A stretch of DNA of 64,000 bases from Gammaproteobacteria bacterium (GCA_019634835.1 JAHCAO010000002.1:124001-188000); one strand, 5' to 3'; shown: positions 45,900-55,420, numbered from the stretch's first letter. Notes: generated from the letters alone by a model not told the origin. Program-made: numbers and translations.

Positions 45900-47093
45900 A
45901 TGCCAATTCCAACGATGTCTGACCTTAATCTAAAGGGTAAGAGGATATTAATCCGGGAAGATTTCAATGTACCCCTTAAAAATGGAGAAATCACTAGTGA
46001 TCTTCGTATTCGCGCTGCCATCCCTACTATTAAGCAGGCACTAAAAGGAGGCGGTAAGGTCATGCTTATGTCGCACCTTGGCCGCCCAAACGAAGGAATG
46101 TACGATGAGACATTCTCACTTCTTCCTATAGCAAAACAACTGACTAAATTATTAAAAATGGATATTCCACTCATTTCAAACTGGATCGATGGTTTTAACA
46201 TGGGTGATGCACCGCTCGTGCTCCTAGAAAATGTCCGTTTCAACCACGGTGAAATTGATAATAATGTGGAGCTCTCAAAGAAAATGGCTGCACTATGTGA
46301 TATTTTTGTCATGGATGCATTTGCCACTTCACACCGTACCGAATCCTCTACCTATGGAATCATCAAACACGCCAAGGAAGCCTGTATTGGGCCTTTGATG
46401 ATTTCTGAACTAGAAGCTTTAAATAAAATCATGGAGAAACCAGCCCGTCCAGTTGTTGCCATTGTGGGAGGCTCAAAAGTTTCAACAAAATTAGCGTTGC
46501 TTGACTCGTTAGTCAAAAAAGTTGATGCACTGATCATTGGCGGCGGCATTGCGAATACCTTCTTAGCGGCTGAAGGTTATACCGTAGGTAAATCTCTCTA
46601 CGAAGCTGATCTGATCGATGAAGCAGAACGGTTAACACTAGAAGCTAAAAAACGCAACGCAGAAATTCCATTGCCCATTGATGTGATTGTTGCTGAGCGG
46701 TTCGCAGAAGGGATTGAATCTTATGTACGCCTCGTTTCACAGATTGATGACAATGAAAAAATTTTTGATGTCGGCCCGGATACAATTAAAAGTTTCCTTA
46801 GCTTGATCAAAAAAGCCAAAACTATTTTATGGAACGGTCCAATTGGCGCATTCGAGATCGAAGAATTTTCTCATGGCACTCAGGCAATTGCTAAAGCCAT
46901 TGCGGATAGTAAAGCATTTAAGGTTGCGGGCGGAGGTGATACACTGGCAGCCATCGAGAAATATCGCATCAGTAGTAAGATCGATTACATTTCAACTGGT
47001 GGCGGCGCCTTTCTTACTGTTCTTGAAGGGAAAAAGCTACCTATTATTACCGCCTTAGAAGAACGAACCGCAAAAAATGAAAAGGTTACTTAA
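45900..47093 (+). CDS. pgk: Phosphoglycerate kinase Pgk
   Basis: Glycolytic enzyme transferring phosphate from 1,3-bisphosphoglycerate to ADP. At 397 residues it is normal. Motifs include REDFNVPLKNGEI at the N-terminus, SHLGRPNEG, LENVRFNHGE, VGGSKVSTK and the nucleotide loop VAGGGDTLAAI. AAGGAG lies just ahead of the ATG. pyk follows 129 nt later, the two probably forming a lower-glycolysis unit. Confidence 0.97.
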   Translation: MPIPTMSDLNLKGKRILIREDFNVPLKNGEITSDLRIRAAIPTIKQALKGGGKVMLMSHLGRPNEGMYDETFSLLPIAKQLTKLLKMDIPLISNWIDGFNMGDAPLVLLENVRFNHGEIDNNVELSKKMAALCDIFVMDAFATSHRTESSTYGIIKHAKEACIGPLMISELEALNKIMEKPARPVVAIVGGSKVSTKLALLDSLVKKVDALIIGGGIANTFLAAEGYTVGKSLYEADLIDEAERLTLEAKKRNAEIPLPIDVIVAERFAEGIESYVRLVSQIDDNEKIFDVGPDTIKSFLSLIKKAKTILWNGPIGAFEIEEFSHGTQAIAKAIADSKAFKVAGGGDTLAAIEKYRISSKIDYISTGGGAFLTVLEGKKLPIITALEERTAKNEKVT

Positions 47094-47120
47094 ACACTGT
47101 TATGCTACTTTATGCAGACT

Positions 47121-47168
47121 GGCTACACTAGCAGCTTGAAAGGAGAAAGTAGCCACTCTCCTTTCAAG
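47121..47168. promoter_or_regulatory. Overlapping hairpins in the pgk-pyk gap
   Basis: A perfect 12-bp stem CTTGAAAGGAGA/TCTCCTTTCAAG (47135-47146 with 47157-47168) has in its loop GTAGCC, which can instead pair with GGCTAC at 47121-47126. The two pairings overlap and could form a switch or a pseudoknot. No T tract follows. Confidence 0.55.
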
Positions 47169-47222
47169 AAATCCCATAAGAAAAGATATCTGCCATGAAC
47201 GGCAGAATTTAGGCAATGAATT

Positions 47223-48659
47223 ATGATAAATTATCTTCGTCGAACAAAAATTGTTGTCACATTAGGACCATCTTTAGATAACCCTGATATGCTTGAACGC
47301 GTTATTCTTGCTGGCGCTGTTGTGTTTCGTGCCAACTTTTCTCACGGGGATGTCAGCATGCATGAGGCTCGCATCAATCTGGTACGAGACATTGCAGCCC
47401 GACATGAAAAAACTGTGGCTATCTTAATCGATTTGCAAGGCCCTAAAATTCGCATCGGGCGTTTTAAAAATAAAAAAATATTACTGCGTGAGGGACAACA
47501 TTTCATCTTAGATACTCTACTTGACGAAACTGCTGGCGATGAGCAAGCCGTCTCGTTGGGTTATGAAAACCTGCCACGTGATGTCTATAAAAACGATACC
47601 CTATTGTTGGATGATGGTCGCATTGTATTTAAAGTATTAAATACCGAACCCACGAAAATATTCTGTGAAGTCGTGGTAGGTGGTGAATTATCTAATAACA
47701 AAGGCATTAACCGTCTCGGTGGCGGCCTTTCTGCTGCAGCGCTTACCGATAAAGACCGCGCTGATATCAAAGAAGCAGTACGTCTTAATGCGGATTATAT
47801 TGCTGTATCTTTTCCACGCCATGCTGACGATATTAAAGAAGCAAGAGCGCTGCTTCAGGCCGCTGGCGGAAACCCTGGTATCATTGCCAAAATTGAACGG
47901 GCAGAAGCCATCACTAACCTCGATGGAATTATCGAAACATCGGATGCTGTGATGATTGCGCGCGGTGACTTAGGTGTGGAAATTGGTGACGCAGAATTAC
48001 CCGCAATGCAAAAGAAAATCATTAAAATTGCCCGCTTGCTGAATAAACCCGTTATTACAGCAACCCAAATGCTAGAAACCATGATACAAAATACCATTCC
48101 TACTCGTGCAGAAGTATCAGACGTTGCCAATGCTGTACTAGATGGAACAGATGCCGTCATGCTCTCTGGCGAAACTGCGGTTGGCCTGTATCCTGACAAA
48201 GCAGTTGCTGCTATGGATAGGATATGTCTAAGTGCAGAAAAACACCGCCACACGCAATCCGTGCGTTATACTAGAGATCAGAGACTTAAATATGTTGACG
48301 AAGCAATTGCTATGGCAACAATGTATGTTGCCAATCATTTAGACATTAAAGCCATCATCGCGCTTACCGAATCTGGCACGACCCCTCTTTTAATGTCGCG
48401 TGTTAACTCCAGTATTCCTGTTTATGGATTAAGCAGACATGATGCCACTCTGCGCCGAATGACACTTTATCGTGGTGTATACCCTATCCCCTTTGACGCA
48501 ACACCCATTGATCGTCGAATCTTGAATCAGGCTTCTATATCAGAGTTAAAAACAAGAAAGATATTGAAAAGCGGCGACATTGTGATTATTACAAAAGGTG
48601 ATTTGATTGGAGTACACGGACGCACTAACTCACTAAAAATTGTCACGGTTGATAACTGA
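47223..48659 (+). CDS. pyk: Pyruvate kinase
   Basis: The 478-residue enzyme makes ATP from phosphoenolpyruvate. It has the N-terminal RRTKIVVTLGPSLDNPD, the KIERAEAITNLD active-site region, MIARGDLGVEIG, and VITATQMLETMI. The C-terminal domain is complete and keeps the LTESGTTPLLMSR region. The isozyme class cannot be assigned safely. A short fragment of the dispersed repeat terminus follows its stop. Confidence 0.97.
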   Translation: MINYLRRTKIVVTLGPSLDNPDMLERVILAGAVVFRANFSHGDVSMHEARINLVRDIAARHEKTVAILIDLQGPKIRIGRFKNKKILLREGQHFILDTLLDETAGDEQAVSLGYENLPRDVYKNDTLLLDDGRIVFKVLNTEPTKIFCEVVVGGELSNNKGINRLGGGLSAAALTDKDRADIKEAVRLNADYIAVSFPRHADDIKEARALLQAAGGNPGIIAKIERAEAITNLDGIIETSDAVMIARGDLGVEIGDAELPAMQKKIIKIARLLNKPVITATQMLETMIQNTIPTRAEVSDVANAVLDGTDAVMLSGETAVGLYPDKAVAAMDRICLSAEKHRHTQSVRYTRDQRLKYVDEAIAMATMYVANHLDIKAIIALTESGTTPLLMSRVNSSIPVYGLSRHDATLRRMTLYRGVYPIPFDATPIDRRILNQASISELKTRKILKSGDIVIITKGDLIGVHGRTNSLKIVTVDN

Positions 48660-48673
48660 TACGCATGTTTCAA

Positions 48674-48691
48674 CATACTCGTCATGCATCC
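48674..48691 (+). repeat. Short fragment of dispersed repeat terminus
   Basis: ACTCGTCATGCATCC follows the pyk stop and matches the right terminus of the dispersed element (ACTCGTCATGCATC at 30875-30888). Too short to call alone. Confidence 0.4.
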
Positions 48692-48723
48692 TAAGATTAC
48701 AGATCAATTCTCGCGAGAATAAA

Positions 48724-50547
48724 ATGGACTCCCGAAAACATCAGTCTCCTAGTAATAATAGCTCTACTTATATGACTTATTTAAGATCACTCACCACTGC
48801 TAGAGGTGCTGTATCTCATGAAAAAACTGATCTTGCGCTAGAAAAAAAAGTGACGCCCGACGCAGTTAAAATGGCTCTAATAGCTGCACAAGAGTCAAAG
48901 CCACATGTGTACAATGTGATTAATCATCCCCAAAGGAAATTAAATATCTGTGTATTTGGCTGCCAAGGAAGCGAAAAAGACGCGCCAAAACAAGTAGCTG
49001 CATTAATCGATCATATTGCAGAAAAACAACCCGAGTTAAAACCAGACCTTTTTATTATTTTAGGTGATAACTTTTATCCTGACGGCGTACCCAGTCCAGA
49101 TGATCCACGGTTTGAAACACAATTCCATGGTGTTTATGGCAATCCTATTCTAACTAACATTCATGGAACCGCTTGTATTGTTGTCTTAGGGAATCACGAT
49201 GGTGGACGTGACACAGAAACTTATCTTAAATCGTTTGTGCCATTCCATAATACGTTGCTTAGAACAAATCCCCTCAGCAATGAGCAAGCTGAAATACAGC
49301 AAATTGCTCATTCTATGCTTGCTCATGCTAGCGATCCTAATTTAAACGAATCAAAATCAGATTTTTTTGAAAGAAGCCATCTTGATTACCCATTACTTCC
49401 CAAACACTTGATGCCACATTTCTTCCATTCGTGGATTTTTGATCAATTACAAATATTTGCCCTCAACTCAAATACCTACGCTAAAGATTTTTTATATTCC
49501 CTTAAGAGCTATGCACTGGATGATCCTGTGGATCCTTATAACCAGGCCGTTTGGATCAAACAGCAATATGATGAAGCGATTAAACAGAAAAAATCCACTC
49601 TCTTCGCTATGCATCACCCCTTATTTGCACTAGGCAAAAGAGCCTATCCCTCTGGCTGGGATGCAAAACACTATCTCAAACCTAAAGAAATAACATTATT
49701 GAATCACATCTTAACGTTATCGCCTGATAACAAGAATTTTAAAGAGCAACTTATCCACTTATTTACAGAAAATGATGACACAACAAAACTGGAAACAAAT
49801 GCTAATTATAATGAGATATTAAGGAAAATTTTTTATCAATTTCAAAAAATGTCTCCCAATATAGTCTGTACAGCTCATGATCATGCTATTTACTATTACA
49901 ATAATAATAATGACCTAACGCCAGAACCCAAGCTTTGTCAGGTTGTGTCTGGAGGCGGAGGTAATGAAGAATTACAACACAGATTATTCTTTGGTCAGCA
50001 GGAAAATCTTGGTTGTTTCCTAAGAAACCATGGTTGCGCCATTCTTTCTTGTGATCCTCAGCATCCTGTCATTTTCAACATCAATATATTTTCGGTTGAT
50101 GGAAAACACTTGCAATTCACCAGTCAAGATAACGTTCCATATCGCATGGTAGAAAATGATAATAGAACTAAAAAAATTCGTGAGATAGTGTTAAGCGCTT
50201 GTGTAAAATATCAGCTCTTTTTAGATGAAAAACAAATGTTAGCAAAACCTATTGGCAGCTTTTTTAATATTTTTTCTAATCTTACTCATCTCATCAAAAA
50301 TAACCAGCCACATAAGTTAAAAGATGTAGATTGCATGCATGATATGATAAATTTCTTCAACCAACCTATTCCTGCCACTTATGAAGAAACCATTGGTACT
50401 TTGTATACCTTAATGAACAGTTTATCTAATGTAGATTCCGATTACTCTTTATATCGGGACATCAATACCTCTATACACAAAGAGTTAGATGGAAAAAGTA
50501 TTGATATCTTATATAGCGAGTTGATCTCCGCATTCACACCTCATTAA
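48724..50547 (+). CDS. Metallophosphoesterase of the calcineurin/purple acid phosphatase type, effector candidate
   Basis: A 607-residue protein with the metal motifs of calcineurin-like phosphoesterases in order: VFGCQGSE (divergent first), LGDNFYPDGV, GNHDGG, FAMHHPLF and TAHDHAIYY. The region between resembles tartrate-resistant acid phosphatases. The 200-residue C-terminal part is helical and unique. There is no signal peptide, so it is cytosolic or secreted by a non-Sec route. I use the ATG at 48724 because the longer frame begins inside pyk. The substrate is unknown; a host-directed role is inferred only from the setting. Confidence 0.72.
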   Translation: MDSRKHQSPSNNSSTYMTYLRSLTTARGAVSHEKTDLALEKKVTPDAVKMALIAAQESKPHVYNVINHPQRKLNICVFGCQGSEKDAPKQVAALIDHIAEKQPELKPDLFIILGDNFYPDGVPSPDDPRFETQFHGVYGNPILTNIHGTACIVVLGNHDGGRDTETYLKSFVPFHNTLLRTNPLSNEQAEIQQIAHSMLAHASDPNLNESKSDFFERSHLDYPLLPKHLMPHFFHSWIFDQLQIFALNSNTYAKDFLYSLKSYALDDPVDPYNQAVWIKQQYDEAIKQKKSTLFAMHHPLFALGKRAYPSGWDAKHYLKPKEITLLNHILTLSPDNKNFKEQLIHLFTENDDTTKLETNANYNEILRKIFYQFQKMSPNIVCTAHDHAIYYYNNNNDLTPEPKLCQVVSGGGGNEELQHRLFFGQQENLGCFLRNHGCAILSCDPQHPVIFNINIFSVDGKHLQFTSQDNVPYRMVENDNRTKKIREIVLSACVKYQLFLDEKQMLAKPIGSFFNIFSNLTHLIKNNQPHKLKDVDCMHDMINFFNQPIPATYEETIGTLYTLMNSLSNVDSDYSLYRDINTSIHKELDGKSIDILYSELISAFTPH

Positions 50548-50624
50548 GCGCTTGACCCCATCCATCATAATCATGTTAGCATTGAAGTTGCGCAACAATG
50601 TAACATACTGACAGAGGAACAAGG

Positions 50625-51251
50625 ATGTCCGTCAAAATACAAGTGATTTTCTATAGCATGTATGGCCACATCTATCACATGGCTAAAGCAGTGGCAGAAG
50701 GCGTAAAAGAAGTTAACGATGTCAGTGTAGATATTTTTCGTGTACCTGAACTTGTTCCCGAAGATATTCTAGTCAAGAGCGGTGCAAAAGAAGCACAAAA
50801 AGCATATGAAACTATCCCTATTATCAAGCCAGACCAGCTAACTGACGCTGATGGATATATCTTCGGCACACCTACTCGCTTTGGCAATATGTGCGGACAA
50901 ATGAGAAATTTCCTCGACCAGCTTGGAGGGATGTGGGCAAAAGATACATTTGTTGGCAAAGTTGGCGGCGTATTTGTCAGTACCAGCACTCAACATGGCG
51001 GCCAAGAAACCACTATCACTAGTTTTCACACCACCTTACTTCATTTAGGCATGATTATCGTTGGTGTTCCTTATTCTGAAAAACGGCAAATGACCATGGA
51101 TGAAATTTCTGGCGGGTCTCCTTATGGCGCATCCACTATTGCAGGAACTGGGAACCGGATGTTATCTGAAAATGAGAGAGAAATTGCGCGATTTCAAGGT
51201 AAGCATATCGCAGAAATCACTCGTGCTCTTAAGTTAGGAAGAGGTGAATAA
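50625..51251 (+). CDS. wrbA: NAD(P)H:quinone oxidoreductase WrbA
   Basis: A 208-residue flavodoxin-fold enzyme reducing quinones by two electrons to limit oxidative stress. Motifs are [20 protein letters not shown] at the FMN phosphate site, [19 protein letters not shown], and [24 protein letters not shown] comes directly before the ATG. The polysaccharide deacetylase gene begins three bases after it. Confidence 0.95.
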   Translation: MSVKIQVIFYSMYGHIYHMAKAVAEGVKEVNDVSVDIFRVPELVPEDILVKSGAKEAQKAYETIPIIKPDQLTDADGYIFGTPTRFGNMCGQMRNFLDQLGGMWAKDTFVGKVGGVFVSTSTQHGGQETTITSFHTTLLHLGMIIVGVPYSEKRQMTMDEISGGSPYGASTIAGTGNRMLSENEREIARFQGKHIAEITRALKLGRGE

Positions 51252-51253
51252 AT

Positions 51254-51916
51254 ATGTTTAAACGTATTATCACAGCACTGCTATACATGCTGCCATTTTG
51301 TATCTACGCAGCAAACAATCATTCTGAACCCAATGTAAGAAAAGATCCGCTGCCAGGCACAGTTGCTTTAACATTCGATGATGGACCTAATCCTGTCTAC
51401 ACCCGCCAAATCCTTGCCATACTTAAAAAATACAATATTAAAGCCACTTTCTTCGAAGTAGGAGCAAATGCAAAGTTACATCCTGAAGTAGTAAAGGAAA
51501 TTCATGAACAAGGGCATGTCATTGCCAGTCACTCCATGACGCATCCGATGCTAACAAGAATTTCTCCATCACAATTAAAAAATGAAATAGCAAGACCATC
51601 GGAAATTATCTACAGCATTATTGGAGTAAAGCCCAAATGTTTACGCTATCCATTTGGAGCATCTAACGAACATGTCAGAGCAGAAATTCGTGCTTATGGC
51701 ATGGTCCCCGTTGCAATGGGCTTTAATTCTTTCGATTATGAAAGACCTGGCACACAAAAAATTATTGATTGGGTCTTAAAAAATATTTATTCAAAGCAAG
51801 TGATTTTACTGCATGATGGTTATGATAAACGAGAACAAACCGTTGCTGCATTACCCGCTATTATTGAAGGAATCAAAAAGAAAGGCTTAGGCTTTAGCAC
51901 CATTTGCTCACTCTGA
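51254..51916 (+). CDS. Secreted polysaccharide deacetylase (NodB fold)
   Basis: A 220-residue protein with a signal peptide (cleavage near IYAAN) and a NodB domain. The catalytic base and metal site are in TFDDGP, the metal-binding SHSMTH and the C-terminal LLHDG; RYPFG is also seen. It removes acetyl groups from a polysaccharide, perhaps peptidoglycan or a surface glycan. It lies 2 nt after wrbA and overlaps the convergent permease gene by 9 nt. Confidence 0.9.
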   Translation: MFKRIITALLYMLPFCIYAANNHSEPNVRKDPLPGTVALTFDDGPNPVYTRQILAILKKYNIKATFFEVGANAKLHPEVVKEIHEQGHVIASHSMTHPMLTRISPSQLKNEIARPSEIIYSIIGVKPKCLRYPFGASNEHVRAEIRAYGMVPVAMGFNSFDYERPGTQKIIDWVLKNIYSKQVILLHDGYDKREQTVAALPAIIEGIKKKGLGFSTICSL

Positions 51917-53107
51917 CCGCAATGCTTCAATGGGGTTAAGCCGTGAGGCAAGATAGGCAGGATAAGAACCAAAGAAGATACCAACAGTAACAGAGACAAA
52001 AAAACCAACTAAAGGCGGTAACAAAAAGAATGTAAATTGCCAATGCCAAATCACAGCAATGACATATGCAATTAAAACACCAATCAAAACACCTAATGTG
52101 CCGCCAACCAGTGATAACATGATGGCTTCCAGCAGAAATAATATACCTATGTCTCTACGTTTAGCCCCAACCGCCATTCGAATGCCAATTTCGCGGCGTC
52201 GTTCAAACACCGAAACTAACATTACATTCATCACACCAATACCGCCTACCACCAATGAGATACCACCAATCAACCCAAGAAAAACGGTGAGGATATTGCT
52301 CTGTTTTTTCATTTTAGCAATTAATTCTTGTGCGCTGCGAAATGTAATTTGTTTTTCCGAAAGTAAATTTGTTATCTTATGTGACACGCGCTCTTCAACT
52401 TGGGGAATTTCTGCTTGCTGCGATAATCGCATGATAATATTACTAATAGTTGCATATTTACTCACAATGGTCGATGCCATAATGGGAACAAGGATTGAAT
52501 TATCAATATTTGCATAAACAAAACTATTCTCTGGCCAAGCATCTGCAACCCCAATAATAACAAAAATATTTTTACCAATTTGTAATTGCTGTCCTAAGGG
52601 TTCTTTGCTCGATATCTTTTTAAGTGCCGCATAGATATCATGTCCAATCACACAATAAAATTCATACTTATCAAAAATAGACACAAATCGTCCAGACTGC
52701 ATTTTGATTTTTACAATATCCGCAAAACTGTCTGTGACACCTAAAATAATCCCATTAACTGGATTTCCATTATATAAAATAGGGTGAAATAATTGCGTAT
52801 AAGGCGCAACTTGCAAGATAGCAGCATCCGCTGTTGCCAAATCTAATGCTTGAGATAAGCTTAAAGTATCTGCTCTTTCAGTCGTATCTGTACCATCTGC
52901 AGAAAAAACATTCACTGAAACAGCAAGTAAATCTGTCCCCAACATTTTAAATTGCTGCAGCGCTTCATTAGTGGCTAACTGACCGCCCAATACCATCGCT
53001 ACCACGGACGCAGTTCCCACTAGCACTCCTACTAATGCTAAAACAGACCGCAGCTTCGAAAAGTATAAATTGAGTAATCCTTCTTTTGCATGCTCGATAA
53101 GTTTCAC
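51908..53107 (-). CDS. MacB/FtsX-type ABC transporter permease without an ATPase gene beside it
   Basis: A 399-residue permease: one N-terminal membrane helix (SVLALVGVLVGTASVVAMVL), a MacB periplasmic core domain (about 50-250) and a three-helix FtsX domain with SVFERRREIGIRMAVGAKRRDI. These permeases need an MJ0796/LolD-type ATPase, which is not encoded on either side here. It may pair with one elsewhere. Export of a lipoprotein, peptide or drug are all possible. Confidence 0.88.
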   Translation of the reverse strand: MKLIEHAKEGLLNLYFSKLRSVLALVGVLVGTASVVAMVLGGQLATNEALQQFKMLGTDLLAVSVNVFSADGTDTTERADTLSLSQALDLATADAAILQVAPYTQLFHPILYNGNPVNGIILGVTDSFADIVKIKMQSGRFVSIFDKYEFYCVIGHDIYAALKKISSKEPLGQQLQIGKNIFVIIGVADAWPENSFVYANIDNSILVPIMASTIVSKYATISNIIMRLSQQAEIPQVEERVSHKITNLLSEKQITFRSAQELIAKMKKQSNILTVFLGLIGGISLVVGGIGVMNVMLVSVFERRREIGIRMAVGAKRRDIGILFLLEAIMLSLVGGTLGVLIGVLIAYVIAVIWHWQFTFFLLPPLVGFFVSVTVGIFFGSYPAYLASRLNPIEALRSE

Positions 53108-53193
53108 GGCGTAAGTTTTTCCCTATTTTCATCGGGACTTGTTGACATATATTTTCTCCACTACCAGCAACCACATTTTTATTTTTATGCTGT

Positions 53194-53952
53194 TTACACC
53201 GTTAAGGACTTATATTCATATCTTTTTAACTCTTCTTCTTTATATGGTTTGCAAGGACGTCTAGTATGAAATAATCCTTGAAATTCCAATAACCTCTTTT
53301 TAGAAATTTCGCGGGGAAGCTCAGAAAGAGGTTTTTCTTGCATTTTACGCTCTACATCTTCAACCCATTTCTGTATAACATTTTTAAAATCCCGATTCAG
53401 CACATATTCACTAACAGGTTTACGGGTGATAGGACAGAGTGGATTGTGTTCGTGTTTAAATAAAGCAAGAACAGAATCTTCCTCATAAGATTGAACAGAA
53501 GTATGATCTGAAGTAAGCAAAATAACTGGTCTGACCATAATTGACTGGCTAATAGGATCGATGAATTCATGTGGGATTTTTCCAGTAAATCCTGCTTTTC
53601 TTAGCCGTTGCTCATATTCATTTTCTTGCACTTCTTCGGGTACCGATACAAGTTCAGGATAAGGTTGCGCGGGATTAATAGCATCATCAATTTCTTCACT
53701 AGACTCATCGTCATCATATTCAGGCAATTCTATGGCAGGTAATAAAGGTTTATTAGCACCCACATAATAGCCAAGGGAAAAACAAGCCGCTCCAAATGCC
53801 AGAACAAGAGTAAAGTTAATAGTAGTAGAAGATAGACAGCAACCCACGATAAATTGATACAAATCAACAAATTCTATTATATTATTCCCCGCATTAGCTT
53901 GAGTAGTTGCACTGAAATGATTATACATCTCTTCTATTACTCTATTTTGCAT
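53194..53952 (-). CDS. U-box domain protein with a membrane helix, candidate E3 ubiquitin-ligase effector
   Basis: A 252-residue protein. Residues about 126-196 fit a U-box: IPHEFIDPISQSIMVRPVIL, then LCPITRKPVSEYVLNRDFKN and a final IQKW, matching the DPI...M..PV, CP.T and N..L...I..W positions of eukaryotic U-boxes. A hydrophobic stretch at about 45-65 could anchor it in a membrane, followed by an acidic linker. Bacteria lack ubiquitin, so a U-box usually means action inside a eukaryotic host, as for LubX of Legionella. No proof of secretion is available. Confidence 0.8.
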   Translation of the reverse strand: MQNRVIEEMYNHFSATTQANAGNNIIEFVDLYQFIVGCCLSSTTINFTLVLAFGAACFSLGYYVGANKPLLPAIELPEYDDDESSEEIDDAINPAQPYPELVSVPEEVQENEYEQRLRKAGFTGKIPHEFIDPISQSIMVRPVILLTSDHTSVQSYEEDSVLALFKHEHNPLCPITRKPVSEYVLNRDFKNVIQKWVEDVERKMQEKPLSELPREISKKRLLEFQGLFHTRRPCKPYKEEELKRYEYKSLTV

Positions 53953-54062
53953 AGTTTCTCTTCCTACATAATTTTTATGACTCGTTGAACCTAAACTTTA
54001 TTGTCAGAATATACCATCTTTGGTAGTATTTTGACCCATTATAATTGAAAGGCATAAGCAGG

Positions 54063-54785
54063 ATGTGGTACCTAGTGAATAGCCTCGTGTCTCCAAAGAA
54101 ATTTTTCCATCTATCCAGCAAGATGATTCCCTGGCTAACCGCTTTATTCATTTTATCATTCACCTATGGAATCATTGGCGGATTGATTCTTGCCCCCGCT
54201 GATTATTTGCAAGGTAATGGGTTTCGTATCCTCTATGTGCATGCCCCTTCTGCATTCTTATCATTATTTATTTATGTTGTTATGGCCGTAGCAGCTTTTT
54301 CGAGCATTGTTTGGCGGCTTAAGCTGGCCTTTCTTGTCATCCGGCATAGTGCTCCCATTGGCATGGGATTCACGCTATTAGCCTTGATTACTGGCTGTCT
54401 ATGGGGCAAACCCATGTGGGGAACTTGGTGGATTTGGGATGCTCGTCTCACCTCCGAACTGATTCTTTTCTTTCTTTATATTGGTATCATTCTTTTTCAG
54501 TCTGCCATTTCACAAAAACGTTCCGGTAACCGCGCCCTAGCTATCCTGATCTTAGTCGGCTTTATTGATATCCCTATTATTCATTACTCTGTGTACTGGT
54601 GGAACACACTGCACCAAGGTGCCACATTAAAATTATTTACTCCATCTGCGATTGATTCCACTATGCTCTATCCACTACTAGCAATGATCTCTGCATTCGT
54701 CATTTATTATGCGATCATACTTTTCTTGCGTATGGGCTATGAATTAACTGCTATCGACGCTAATCATCATTGGTTAAAGGAGTAG
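54063..54785 (+). CDS. ccmC: Haem exporter subunit CcmC
   Basis: A 240-residue inner-membrane protein of the cytochrome c maturation system with six predicted helices. The tryptophan-rich WGTWWIWDARLTS motif, which presents haem, is intact; it passes haem to CcmE. The ATG at 54063 is used since AAGG lies upstream and the frame before it starts at TTG. It opens a ccmC-D-E-F-G-H run; ccmA and ccmB, which usually precede ccmC, are not adjacent. Confidence 0.93.
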   Translation: MWYLVNSLVSPKKFFHLSSKMIPWLTALFILSFTYGIIGGLILAPADYLQGNGFRILYVHAPSAFLSLFIYVVMAVAAFSSIVWRLKLAFLVIRHSAPIGMGFTLLALITGCLWGKPMWGTWWIWDARLTSELILFFLYIGIILFQSAISQKRSGNRALAILILVGFIDIPIIHYSVYWWNTLHQGATLKLFTPSAIDSTMLYPLLAMISAFVIYYAIILFLRMGYELTAIDANHHWLKE

Positions 54786-54789
54786 CGCC

Positions 54790-54945
54790 ATGTTCTCATT
54801 TTTACTCGATTTTCTTCATATGGGCGGCTACGGATTCTATATTTGGAGCGCATATGGATGCGTATTCATATTTTTATTCATGCAATGGATTTTCCCATGG
54901 CGTCGTTGGAAACGATATTTGCGCGAACAAAGTACAAAATCATGA
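54790..54945 (+). CDS. ccmD: Haem exporter protein CcmD
   Basis: A 51-residue protein: a membrane helix (GFYIWSAYGCVFIFLFMQWI) followed by a basic tail (PWRRWKRYLREQSTKS), the standard CcmD layout. It begins 4 nt after ccmC stops and overlaps ccmE as ATGA. CcmD helps release holo-CcmE from CcmABC. Confidence 0.88.
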   Translation: MFSFLLDFLHMGGYGFYIWSAYGCVFIFLFMQWIFPWRRWKRYLREQSTKS

Positions 54946-55346
54946 ATAAAATTCATAAGCGACGAATATATTATATTGGTTTACTTACTCTTGGTCTTAC
55001 TATAGCTACCAGTTTGATCTTGTATGCCTTGAAACAAAATATTAATGCTTTCCTCACTCCAGACCAGATAACCCATGCACATTTTATTGCGGATCGTCAT
55101 TTTCGTTTGGGCGGCATGGTAAAAAAAGGTTCTCTTATACACAATAAAACGGGGCTGGGAGTAGAGTTTATTGTCACTGATTTTAAACATGAATTAAAAG
55201 TACGTTATGTCGGAATACTGCCTGACTTATTCCGTGAAGGTAAGGGTGTCATTGCTGAAGGTAACTTGAACACACAGGGTATATTTGTCGCAAATCAAGT
55301 GCTAGCCAAGCATGATGAAAATTACATGCCTAAAACTCGGCTGTAA
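54942..55346 (+). CDS. ccmE: Cytochrome c-type biogenesis protein CcmE
   Basis: A 134-residue haem chaperone with one N-terminal membrane anchor and a periplasmic OB-fold. The haem-binding histidine is H124 in the H-D-E-N-Y motif (H124, Y128). The ATG at 54942 overlaps the ccmD stop; the longer frame starting at 54843 is only a reading of ccmD in another frame. The order matches other ccm operons. Confidence 0.93.
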   Translation: MNKIHKRRIYYIGLLTLGLTIATSLILYALKQNINAFLTPDQITHAHFIADRHFRLGGMVKKGSLIHNKTGLGVEFIVTDFKHELKVRYVGILPDLFREGKGVIAEGNLNTQGIFVANQVLAKHDENYMPKTRL

Positions 55347-55378
55347 GCAGCTGAGTTGACGCAATAGACTATAAGAGT

Positions 55379-55420
55379 AGGAATTCTCGCTGAAGATGGT
55401 TACCTTCAGCGAGAATTCCT
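55379..55420. promoter_or_regulatory. 17-bp perfect hairpin between ccmE and ccmF
   Basis: AGGAATTCTCGCTGAAG (55379-55395) pairs fully with 55404-55420 around an 8-nt loop. No T tract follows, so it may be a processing or stability site within the ccm message rather than a terminator. Confidence 0.65.

Noticed and set aside
48640-50547. Phosphoesterase frame starting inside pyk
   Set aside because: The leading residues lie within the end of pyk and an unrelated repeat fragment; the ATG at 48724 is better.
54843-55346. Longer frame starting 99 nt upstream of ccmE
   Set aside because: Its first part is ccmD read in another frame; the ATG at 54942 overlapping ccmD's stop is the right start.
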